This document shows, piece after piece, positions 16,020 through 23,713 of a stretch of 42,281 bases of DNA; within the stretch, counting starts at the first letter, position 1; each line of letters opens with the position of its first letter. The notes under the pieces were generated by a model. It did no database searches, was not told the DNA's origin, and was given only the letters and a program-made list of their open reading frames with translations. Source of the DNA: Halobiforma nitratireducens JCM 10879 (lineage in GTDB: Archaea; Halobacteriota; Halobacteria; Halobacteriales; Natrialbaceae); contig NZ_AOMA01000089.1 of assembly GCF_000337895.1 (NCBI RefSeq), forward strand, positions 1-42,281, given 5' to 3'. The translations under genes were made by a program, and so were the position numbers.

Positions 16020-16426
16020 TCGACGGAACCTATCACTACTATCTGACGGCGTTCGCGCTGTTCCTGATCGGGATGTACATGATGATCGACAACCGGAACC
16101 TGATCAAGAAGGTAATCGGGCTCAACTTCGCCCAGATTTCGGTCTATCTGATGCTCGTGACGATCGGCTACGTCGAAGACTCGAATCCGCCGATCATCGG
16201 GTTCGGTGAGCCTCACTCGAACCCGCTGGTCCACGTGCTCGTACTGACCGCGATTGTCGTCGGCGTCTCGCTGACGGCGCTTGCACTCGCGCTCGTGATC
16301 CGGCTCTACTCGGAGTTCGGCACCCTGGACACGCGTGAGATAGAGGCGAAGATCGCTGCCAGCGAGGGTGGCAAGAACAAGAGCAAGAGCAAGAGCAAGG
16401 GTACAGGAGGTGAAAGCGATGACTGA
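16016..16426 (+). CDS. mrpC: Mrp cation/proton antiporter subunit C
   Basis: 136 residues from GTG 16016, overlapping mrpB by 4 nt, with GGAGGTGAC at 16002-16010. NuoK/MrpC-like, three helices: YLTAFALFLIGMYMMIDNRN, LIKKVIGLNFAQISVYLMLV, and HVLVLTAIVVGVSLTALALAL. Residues 119-130 are a Lys-Ser repeat (KNKSKSKSKGTG), an unusual basic tail in this acidic proteome. Confidence 0.93.
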   Translation: MIDGTYHYYLTAFALFLIGMYMMIDNRNLIKKVIGLNFAQISVYLMLVTIGYVEDSNPPIIGFGEPHSNPLVHVLVLTAIVVGVSLTALALALVIRLYSEFGTLDTREIEAKIAASEGGKNKSKSKSKGTGGESDD

Positions 16427-18131
16427 GGCGATCGTCGCGAGCGCCGGAACGGAACCCGTCGACTCGTTCCGACCGCTCGCCGTGCTGATCGTCCCGCTGA
16501 TCACCGTCGGGCTCATCTTCCTCTCGAAGAACCGGCCCAACGTCCGTGAGGCGTGGTCCATCCTCGCCGCCGTGACGATGTTCGGAATCGTCGCCAGCAT
16601 GGTCCCGGACGTCCTCGAGGGACGGGTCCACGAGACCGATCTCGGGATGTTCGTCGACGGGATCGAGCTCATGCTGCGCGCGGACGAACTCGGGATGCTG
16701 TTCGCGCTCGTGGCAAGCGGTCTCTACGTCGTCACCGCCGTCTACAGCATCGGCTACATGCGCGGCCACCACGAGCCGTTCCAGACGCGCTTTTTCGCGA
16801 TGCTGTGTGCGAGCGTCGGTGCGGCGCTGGGCGTCGCGTTCGCGTCGAACCTGTTCATGCTGCTCGTCTTCTACGAGGTGCTAACGCTTGCGACCTACCC
16901 ACTGGTCGCCCACGACGAGTCCGAGGAGGCCCGCGTCTCGGGGTACAAGTATCTCGCATACGCGCTCTCGGGCGGACTGGCGATCTTCGGCGGGATGATC
17001 GCGGTCTACTGGCTGACCGACCCCAACACGATCGCGTTCACTCGAGGCGGCATCGAGAGTCTCGCCGAAGTCGCCGCAGCCGATCCGTGGGCCGCACGCG
17101 GAGCATTCGCCCTGCTCGCGGGCGGCTTCTGTGTGAAGGCGGCCGTAATGCCGCTGCATTCCTGGCTGCCGAGTGCGATGGTCGCGCCGACGCCGGTCTC
17201 GGGACTGTTGCACGCGGTCGCGGTCGTCAAGGCCGGCGCGTTCGGCGTCGCCCGGACCGTGATCGACGTCTTCGGACCTGGAACGGTCGGCGACATCGGT
17301 ATGGGCCTGCCGCTGACGATCGCCGCCGGTGCGACGATCCTCATCGCGAGCCTGTTCGCGCTCAGACAGGACAACCTCAAGGCGCGGCTGGCGTACTCGA
17401 CGATCGCGCAGCTATCCTACATCGTGCTCGGACTCTCCTTGCTGTCCCAGATGGGACTGATGGGGGGGCTGCTCCACATCCCGGCACACGCGTTCTCGAA
17501 GCTGACGCTGTTTCTCTGTGCCGGTGCGCTGTACGTCCAGCTCGATGTCAAGTACATCAGCGAGATGGCCGGCGTCGGCAAGCGGATGCCGCTCACGATG
17601 AGCGCGTTCGGGCTCGCCAGTTTCAGCATGGCCGGCATCCCGCTGATGGCCGGCTTCGTCAGCAAGTGGCACCTCATCTGGGGTGGTGCAGAAGCGGGTT
17701 ACCTGCTCGTCGCCCCACTGCTCGTCCTCTCGGGCGTGTTGAACATCGGGTACTTCTGGCCCATCGTCTACACGGCGTTCTTCGAGTCCGAAGACGCCGC
17801 CGACCAGAAGCCGGTACTCGACAACCCCTTCGGCGGCGCGCCCGGTCAGCGAGCGTACCGACCGGACGGCGGAACGGAGCCAACGGAGCCACACGACGAG
17901 GACGGACACGAGGGCCACGAAGACCACGACCATCACGGCCATCCCGACCTCCCGCCGGCAGACGGCTGGGACCGTGCCGACTGGCGGGGCGGGGAGACGA
18001 CGCTGCTGATGCTCGTCCCACTGATGACGACCGCGACGCTGATGCTCCTGTTCGGCACGGCTCCGGACTACGTCGTCTTCTTCGACCTCATCGACGGTAT
18101 CGTCGAGGGTGCAATGGAGGTGTCTGAGTAA
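16419..18131 (+). CDS. Mrp D-type proton-conducting subunit, first of three (D1)
   Basis: 570 residues from ATG 16419 (GGAGGTGA at 16406-16413). It has about 14-15 membrane helices of the NuoL/M/N-MrpA/D family. Key charges expected of the family are present: Glu in LLVFYEVLTLATYPL, Lys240 in FCVKAAVMPLHSWLP, Lys271 in AVVKAGAFGVAR, His/Lys in HAFSKLTLFLCAGAL, and Lys in GFVSKWHLIWGG. A His/Asp-rich loop near residue 500 (EDGHEGHEDHDHHGHPD) could bind metal. It overlaps mrpC and touches D2 by 1 nt. Confidence 0.92.
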   Translation: MTEAIVASAGTEPVDSFRPLAVLIVPLITVGLIFLSKNRPNVREAWSILAAVTMFGIVASMVPDVLEGRVHETDLGMFVDGIELMLRADELGMLFALVASGLYVVTAVYSIGYMRGHHEPFQTRFFAMLCASVGAALGVAFASNLFMLLVFYEVLTLATYPLVAHDESEEARVSGYKYLAYALSGGLAIFGGMIAVYWLTDPNTIAFTRGGIESLAEVAAADPWAARGAFALLAGGFCVKAAVMPLHSWLPSAMVAPTPVSGLLHAVAVVKAGAFGVARTVIDVFGPGTVGDIGMGLPLTIAAGATILIASLFALRQDNLKARLAYSTIAQLSYIVLGLSLLSQMGLMGGLLHIPAHAFSKLTLFLCAGALYVQLDVKYISEMAGVGKRMPLTMSAFGLASFSMAGIPLMAGFVSKWHLIWGGAEAGYLLVAPLLVLSGVLNIGYFWPIVYTAFFESEDAADQKPVLDNPFGGAPGQRAYRPDGGTEPTEPHDEDGHEGHEDHDHHGHPDLPPADGWDRADWRGGETTLLMLVPLMTTATLMLLFGTAPDYVVFFDLIDGIVEGAMEVSE

Positions 18132-19966
18132 TGAACGAACTACTCTCGATTCCGCCGGCGCTTTTCGTCGTTGCCGCGGCCCTGATCGTCCCGTTCGCCT
18201 CCCGGCGAATCGCTCACGGCGTCAGCGTCCTCTCGCTGCTGGCCGTCGTCGCCTGGGCACTGCTCGTGCCCGACGGCGTGGGTCCGACGTACACGTTCAT
18301 GGGTCTCGAGATCGTCACCGTCTCGGTCGACGACTTCTCGAGGCTGATGGCGATCATCTTCGGCGGATTCGGCGCTGCGGCGGTCGCGTGGGCGTACTTC
18401 GCCGATACCGACAACCGCCACCTCCTGTGGGGGCTGGCCTACGTCGCGCCGTCGCTGTGGACCGTAATGGTCGGAGACTGGCTCGGACTCGTCATCGGCT
18501 GGGAGGTGATGGCGATCACGAGTACCGTCTTCGTCTGGCTCTCGGGCGGCACCGCGGTGCGAGCGGGCTATCGCTACGCACTCGCACACGGTATCGGCGG
18601 GAGTCTCTTGCTGGCCGGCGTCGTGCTCTACCTGTTCGCGGCCGACCCGAGCGCGACCGCGCTGCACTTCGACGGGACGGGAATCGGGGGCGTCCCGATC
18701 CCGCTCCCGATCGCTGGAACGACGGTCTCGCTTGCTGCCGTCCTCGCCGGCGTGGGGATCGGCGTCAACACGGCGATGATCGGGCTGCATAGCTGGCTGC
18801 CCGATACCTACCCACAGCCTCACGTCGCCACGTCGGTCTTCCTCTGTTGTTACACCACGAAGACCGCCGTCTACGCGGCCTACCGCGCGTTCCCCGACGG
18901 GAACGCCGTGCTCGCGTTCGTCGGGGCCGCGATGGCGATCTACGGTGCGGGCTTCGCGCTGGCCCAGAAGGATATGCGGCGGCTGCTGTCTTACCACATC
19001 CAGTCCCAGGTCGGCATCATGCTCGCCGGGATCGGCGTCGGCTCCGCGCTCGGCATCGCCGGCGCGTTCGCCCACCTGTTCAACCACATCCTCTACAAGG
19101 GACTGCTGTTCATGGCCGCCGGCATCCTGATCCTCCAGCTAAAGGAGAACCGACTCGACAACTTCGGCGCGATCGGCACCTCCGCACCGATCGCACTGGT
19201 CGTGTTCCTCGTCGGTGCCATGTCGATTAGCGGCGTGCCCGGCTTCAACGGCTTCATCAGCAAGGGGATGGTGATGGACGCCGCCGACTACGACTTCCCC
19301 TCCAACGTCGTCCTCTTCGGCGACTTCTCGATCGACATCCTGTTCTGGATGATCGTCGTCGGCAGCATGGGGACGTTCGCGTCGTTCATCAAGTTCGGCT
19401 ACTACGCCTTCCTCGACGGCGAACCGATCGAAACCACCGACGCGAACCTCGGCCACGCGATCGTCGCCGGCACCGTCGCCGCCGCCTGCGTCGTCTTCGG
19501 CGTCTACTACCAGGCGCTGGTCCCGTACCTGCCGATGGCCGGCGGCCTCGAGCTCGATCCCTACTCGGCGTCGCATCTGCTGAAGGCCGGCTACCTCGCC
19601 GCCGGCGGGATCGCGATCTTCGTCCTCGGCAGGCCGATCATCGACCGGCTCCACGGCGGGTTCGACGTCGACCAGATTTTCGACCCCACGGCGTTCTACG
19701 GGACACGCGGGGTTTCGGGTCGGCTCGGAGGCGTCTACAACCGGGTCGACGATCTGGTCGTCGGCACCGGCTGGCGGCTCGTCGGTGCCATCCACGATCC
19801 GAACACGGCCATCCGTGGGAAGGTCCCCGATCGGTGGCGGGACGCCTACGACCGTCGGTACGAGAACACGCCCGGCAAGACCGGCGGCAAACTCGGGATC
19901 GGCCTGACGATTTACGTCGCCGCGGGCGTGCTCACGATCGCACTCGCTATCGCACTCTTCATCTAA
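18131..19966 (+). CDS. Mrp D-type proton-conducting subunit, second of three (D2)
   Basis: 611 residues. ATG 18131 shares one base with the D1 stop (TAATG), and GGAGGTG is at 18116-18122. About 14 helices plus a C-terminal amphipathic extension. The family Glu is in LVIGWEVMAITSTVFVW, the helix-8 Lys in TTKTAVYAAYR, and the late Lys in GFISKGMVMD. In the helix-7 motif, usually K-x-A-x-x-P-x-H-x-W-L-P, it reads GVNTAMIGLHSWLP, so the conserved Lys is Asn213. That suggests altered proton or ion conduction. The soluble tail (residues 520-590) contains YDRRYENTPGKTGGKLG. Confidence 0.9.
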   Translation: MNELLSIPPALFVVAAALIVPFASRRIAHGVSVLSLLAVVAWALLVPDGVGPTYTFMGLEIVTVSVDDFSRLMAIIFGGFGAAAVAWAYFADTDNRHLLWGLAYVAPSLWTVMVGDWLGLVIGWEVMAITSTVFVWLSGGTAVRAGYRYALAHGIGGSLLLAGVVLYLFAADPSATALHFDGTGIGGVPIPLPIAGTTVSLAAVLAGVGIGVNTAMIGLHSWLPDTYPQPHVATSVFLCCYTTKTAVYAAYRAFPDGNAVLAFVGAAMAIYGAGFALAQKDMRRLLSYHIQSQVGIMLAGIGVGSALGIAGAFAHLFNHILYKGLLFMAAGILILQLKENRLDNFGAIGTSAPIALVVFLVGAMSISGVPGFNGFISKGMVMDAADYDFPSNVVLFGDFSIDILFWMIVVGSMGTFASFIKFGYYAFLDGEPIETTDANLGHAIVAGTVAAACVVFGVYYQALVPYLPMAGGLELDPYSASHLLKAGYLAAGGIAIFVLGRPIIDRLHGGFDVDQIFDPTAFYGTRGVSGRLGGVYNRVDDLVVGTGWRLVGAIHDPNTAIRGKVPDRWRDAYDRRYENTPGKTGGKLGIGLTIYVAAGVLTIALAIALFI

Positions 19967-19968
19967 CA

Positions 19969-20064
19969 ATGACGGGGAATCTAACGGAGACGACTGACAC
20001 GGCTGGACGGGGTAGCGAACGCGAACGCAACTGCGACGGAGACGGCTCGATGGAGGTGAGCTAA
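19969..20064 (+). CDS. 31-codon micro-ORF bridging D2 and D3
   Basis: ATG 19969 follows the D2 stop by 2 nt. The frame ends at TAA 20062-20064, one base before the D3 ATG at 20066. The peptide begins MTGNLTETTDTAGRGS and ends GSMEVS; the last codons encode the GGAGGTGAG Shine-Dalgarno site of D3. All other mrp junctions have overlapping stop/start codons, so this frame exactly fills the only gap and may act in translational coupling. It has no Shine-Dalgarno of its own. It could equally be a non-coding spacer. Confidence 0.45.
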   Translation: MTGNLTETTDTAGRGSERERNCDGDGSMEVS

Positions 20065-20065
20065 C

Positions 20066-21541
20066 ATGGAGGCGTACAGCTGGCTGCTTGCCGTCATCGT
20101 CCTCCTGCCGCTGATTTCAGCCACGGTACCGATCGCCGCGACCGTTCGCTGGAAAAACGTCGGCTGGGCGTTCGCCAGTGCGATCGTCACTGCGACGTTC
20201 GCACTGTCAGTGGCGCTCGCGTGGATGGTTTCACGGACCGAGGACAGACAGCTCAGCCACGCACTCGGCGGCGTCGAGGTACCGGTCGGGATCGAGCTGT
20301 TCGCCGACGAGTTCTCGGTCGTCGTCATCCTGCTCGTGTTGCTGGTCTGTCTCGGCGTCCTCGTCTACACGCGCGTGGGCGGCCCGCGGGGGAACGCCTT
20401 CTACGGCGGCTTCCTCCTGCTGGTCGGTGGCATGCTCGGTATCCTGCTCACCGGCGACCTGTTCAACATGTACGTCTTCCTCGAGATCATGGCGATTTCC
20501 TCGTACGCCCTGGTCTCGGCCTCGAAGTACCGGTGGTCGACCTACGCGGCGTTCAAGTATCTGCTCGTGGGCACCGTCGGTGCCGGCTTCTACCTGCTCG
20601 GCGTCGCGCTGGTGCTTGCCTCGACCGGGACCCTGACGATGCGGGAACTGCCGGAACTGCTCGCCGATGTCGGCTACACCGATCCCGTGGTGACCGCCGC
20701 GTTCGTCCTGATCGCGGTCGGACTCGCGATCAAGATCGCGCTGTTCCCGGTCCACACGTGGCTGGCAGACGCTCACGCCTCCGCACCGGACGGGATCAGT
20801 GCGGTCATCTCGGCGCTGGTGCCCGCCGTCGCGATGTATGCCTTCGCTCGCGTGCTCTTTACCGTCTACACGCTCGACTTCCTGGCGGCCAACCCCGCGG
20901 TCGGCAACATGCTGCTCGTCGCCGCGCTCTTTAGCCTCTTTGCCGGGAGCTTCTTCGCACTCCTGCAGGACCACATCAAGCTCGTGTTGGCGTACTCGAC
21001 GGTCTCGCAGTTTGGCCTGATCTTCGTCGGCATCGCGATCGCGAACGAAACTGCGGTCTTCGGTTCGATCCTGCAAATCTTCGGCCACGGCATCGTCAAG
21101 GCCTCGCTGTTCGTGCTGGCCGGGATGTTCGCGCTTCGCTTCGGCGGCATCCGCACGCTCGATGAGTACGCCGGCGTCGCGAAACGTGCGCCGGTCATGG
21201 CCGGTGCCTTCGCCATGCTCGGGATCGCGATGATCGGTCTGCCGCCGACGGTCGGGTTCGTCGGCAAGTGGTACATCGCGCTCGGTGCCTTCGAGGAGGG
21301 GATGTGGCTCGTCTCCCTGCTCGTCCTGGGCAGCACGCTGCTGTCGGCGGGATACATCCTGCCGTTTATCAACCGAATATACTTCCATCCCTTCGACGGG
21401 GAAGACGTGGACCCGGCCGCGATCACGAAGGGGATGTTGCTCGCCATCGTCATCGGTGCCGTGCTCGGTCTGACCCTCGGGTTCGCCTCCGCGGAGATTC
21501 AGGGAGCGATCGGCACGTCGGTCGAACGACTGGTCGCCTAG
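20066..21541 (+). CDS. mrpD: Mrp cation/proton antiporter subunit D (D3)
   Basis: 491 residues, the size of bacterial MrpD, with about 14 helices. The closest MrpD signature is LTGDLFNMYVFLEIMAISSY with the conserved Glu, then AFKYLLVGTVGAGFYLLG, the helix-7 Lys in IKIALFPVHTWLADAH, and GFVGKWYIALGAFEEG. At the helix-8 position, where bacterial MrpD has Lys in LLTKVGVYAIIR, it reads LVPAVAMYAFAR, so the Lys is Ala254. GGAGGTGA (20052-20059) lies 6 nt upstream of ATG 20066. Last gene of the operon. Confidence 0.93.
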   Translation: MEAYSWLLAVIVLLPLISATVPIAATVRWKNVGWAFASAIVTATFALSVALAWMVSRTEDRQLSHALGGVEVPVGIELFADEFSVVVILLVLLVCLGVLVYTRVGGPRGNAFYGGFLLLVGGMLGILLTGDLFNMYVFLEIMAISSYALVSASKYRWSTYAAFKYLLVGTVGAGFYLLGVALVLASTGTLTMRELPELLADVGYTDPVVTAAFVLIAVGLAIKIALFPVHTWLADAHASAPDGISAVISALVPAVAMYAFARVLFTVYTLDFLAANPAVGNMLLVAALFSLFAGSFFALLQDHIKLVLAYSTVSQFGLIFVGIAIANETAVFGSILQIFGHGIVKASLFVLAGMFALRFGGIRTLDEYAGVAKRAPVMAGAFAMLGIAMIGLPPTVGFVGKWYIALGAFEEGMWLVSLLVLGSTLLSAGYILPFINRIYFHPFDGEDVDPAAITKGMLLAIVIGAVLGLTLGFASAEIQGAIGTSVERLVA

Positions 21542-21740
21542 CGGCGAAGACCGATCCGTCTCTTCCCGTTCGTCTTCGGGCTGAACGTGGCCCCACGGCA
21601 GCAGGGACTGTAAGACAACTCGAGCGGTCGGATCGCTCTCCGGGTCCGACTGCAGTCCGTTTGGAACGCTGGAAGTACAATCGGTTCACCGCCGAGGATA
21701 TTTGTCGGGAGAAGACTTGCATCGTGAACTGAGAGAACGC

Positions 21741-21746
21741 TTAAAC
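21741..21746 (+). promoter_or_regulatory. TATA-like box of response regulator gene
   Basis: TTAAAC is centred 28 nt before ATG 21771, suggesting a leaderless transcript and supporting that start over any upstream in-frame codon. Confidence 0.55.
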
Positions 21747-21770
21747 CCGCCGCTCCCCACCGGAGAGATA

Positions 21771-22172
21771 ATGGTCTCCCCGAAATGTGTCGAAGAAATA
21801 CTCCTGGTGGAAGACAATCCGGGGGACATCAGACTCGCCGAAGAGATGTTGACGGGCGGTGACCTGGACCCGACGATTCACGTCGTTACCGATGGGTCGG
21901 ATGCCATCGACTTTCTCACCAGATCGGACGAGTACACCGACGCACCACGACCGGACGTCATCCTCCTCGATCTCCATCTGCCGCGGATGGACGGCGAAGA
22001 AGTGCTGATCGAGCTCGACGAGAAAGCCCGCTGTGCACCCGTAATCGTGCTCTCCGGCTCGCAGCAGGGTGCCGACCTCAAACTCGACGACGTCGAAGTG
22101 GAGGTCGATGCCCGCGTCGAGAAGCCGCTCGAGGCGGAGACGTTCAAGCATCTGGTGCGATCGTTCGAGTAG
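21771..22172 (+). CDS. Single-domain response regulator (receiver only)
   Basis: 133 residues forming one CheY-like receiver domain. Acidic pocket VEDNPGD (Asp15), phosphoacceptor Asp67 in VILLDLHLPRMDG, Ser95 in VIVLSGSQ and Lys118 in RVEKPL. It belongs to the Rcp1-like group common in haloarchaea (ILLVEDNPGDIRLAEE). It has no output domain, so it probably passes phosphate or acts by protein contact. No histidine kinase is encoded nearby. Convergent with the integrase-like gene. Confidence 0.92.
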   Translation: MVSPKCVEEILLVEDNPGDIRLAEEMLTGGDLDPTIHVVTDGSDAIDFLTRSDEYTDAPRPDVILLDLHLPRMDGEEVLIELDEKARCAPVIVLSGSQQGADLKLDDVEVEVDARVEKPLEAETFKHLVRSFE

Positions 22173-22267
22173 CGGGTGTGATGTGGCGTAGCGTGGGGTA
22201 GCGTGAGATGGTGTCGGGTAATACCACATGGTTGTGATATCCACACCGACTCGAGAGCGGCGAGACG

Positions 22268-23605
22268 TTATGGGCCAGGATCAGATTCGGATTCGGATTC
22301 GGATTCGGATTCAGGTTTAGACTCCGACCCGGACTCAGGCCCGGACTCAGGCCCGGACACGGACACAGAATCGTGTCCTGGCCCGGGTGCACCTTCTCCA
22401 GCGTGTTCCTCGCTGGGAACCACACGGGCCGGAACGTCGACGATCGATCCGGGACCGTCTCGAGATGCCGAGACGACGATCGCTCGTTCCGTAATCGAGG
22501 TCCGCAACGCCGGACTCGAAGGGGTCGCCTCGCGGCGGTAGCGGTCGTCGCCCGCGCCGTCGTCTCTGACGCCACGCGGCGTCAGGTAGTCGCCGTCGAC
22601 CTCGAGACCCGCGTCGCGACACAGGCGTTTGAGTACCGATCGCGCCCCTTCGGTCGTGATCGCCGGCGGCGCGATCGATCGCTCGCGAGCCAGTTCGGTC
22701 GCCGTCGCCTCCTCGAAGAGGGCCTCGATCGTCGCCTCGTCGTGGCCCCGCTCCCGGAGCACCGCCCGGACTCGGCGGGCGACCGACGGCGCGTGGCGGG
22801 TCGGAAACAGCGGCCAGTCGTTCGATGGCGGGTCGAGGACGACTCCGTACCGCCGAAGCGGGGTGCGGGCAGGGGCCAACAACGTCACCTCCTCGCGTCG
22901 CTGAGTCCGGCCGAGCACGCGAATCGTGCCGGCATAGAAATCGACGTCGTCCCAGGTCGCGCCGGTCCGACGATCGTCCTCCGGCACGCGGAACAGCTCC
23001 GCCCCGCGGACCGGCGAGTGGGCAAGCAGTGCCACCATCGCGTACTCGCGCAGCCGGGTTCGACGCTCGTCGGGATCGACATCGGTCTCGAGTGCTCGCT
23101 CCCGTACGTATCGCTCGAGTCGTCGCCTCGAGACGGCGGTCCAGTGAGGAGGGTCGTCGTCGACCCCGGACCCGGAGTCCGACTCGGGCAGCGTCGCCGC
23201 CGCATCGGCATCCGTCGCCGGATTCTCCTCGAGAATTCCGCCGCGGACACACCAGGAGAGAAACGCCCGGACGACCGCGTAGTACGTGTGTGCGGTCGAG
23301 GCCGTGTAGGTTCCCTCCTCGGCCCGCGCTTGCAGTTCCGCGGCGTAGGACCGCATGTGTCGGGCCTCGAGGGCGCGGATCGCCGTGAGCGCGTGTTCGC
23401 GCTCGAGCCAGTCGGCGAACCGCCGGAGCACCGACTCGGCGTTCGCCGCGTAGGCACCGACCCCCGTCCCGTCGGAGTCGGCGACGGCCTTGCGCTGCAG
23501 GTAGGCGTCGATGGCGTCGCCGATCGCGACGTCGATGGATGCGGCGCGGTCGCTTGCGGGTTCGGGATCGGGATCGGGGTCGGGATCGGAAACTGAATCG
23601 GTCAC
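22268..23605 (-). CDS. Tyrosine recombinase/integrase-like protein with degenerate catalytic motifs
   Basis: 445 residues from GTG 23605. Residues 26-125 look like a SAM-like core-binding domain (DAYLQRKAVADSDG, YYAVVRAFLSWCVRGGILEENP). Residues 150-380 resemble the catalytic domain, with the box-I Arg200 in HSPVRGAELFRV. The box-II H-x-x-R becomes TPRGVR (342-347), keeping only the final Arg, and the expected Tyr region reads TERAIV (372-377) with no Tyr. The first 20 and last 45 residues are low-complexity Asp-Pro and Ser-Glu repeats. It is probably a non-catalytic, domesticated DNA-binding relative, or decaying. No att sites or cargo were seen beside it. Confidence 0.7.
   Translation of the reverse strand: MTDSVSDPDPDPDPEPASDRAASIDVAIGDAIDAYLQRKAVADSDGTGVGAYAANAESVLRRFADWLEREHALTAIRALEARHMRSYAAELQARAEEGTYTASTAHTYYAVVRAFLSWCVRGGILEENPATDADAAATLPESDSGSGVDDDPPHWTAVSRRRLERYVRERALETDVDPDERRTRLREYAMVALLAHSPVRGAELFRVPEDDRRTGATWDDVDFYAGTIRVLGRTQRREEVTLLAPARTPLRRYGVVLDPPSNDWPLFPTRHAPSVARRVRAVLRERGHDEATIEALFEEATATELARERSIAPPAITTEGARSVLKRLCRDAGLEVDGDYLTPRGVRDDGAGDDRYRREATPSSPALRTSITERAIVVSASRDGPGSIVDVPARVVPSEEHAGEGAPGPGHDSVSVSGPESGPESGSESKPESESESESESDPGP
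22284..22313. repeat. GATTCG hexamer tandem repeat (about 5 copies)
   Basis: Four GATTCG units plus one GATTCA, lying within the 3' end of the minus-strand integrase-like gene, where they encode the Glu-Ser repeat tail. The repeat is a likely site of replication slippage. Confidence 0.85.
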
Positions 23606-23713
23606 CCGAGTCTCACCCCGTCCGTAGAGACGACTCGAACGCAGCGGTTCGTTCGCATTCGTCCGGTACTTACTGGTACACCGCCGTAAATCTGTGTTTC
23701 GCTCGCGACCGCG

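Noticed and set aside
21542-21740. Possible tRNA or small RNA between mrpD and the response regulator
   Set aside because: No cloverleaf arms or T-loop motif could be drawn; no tRNA or rRNA gene was recognised in the window.
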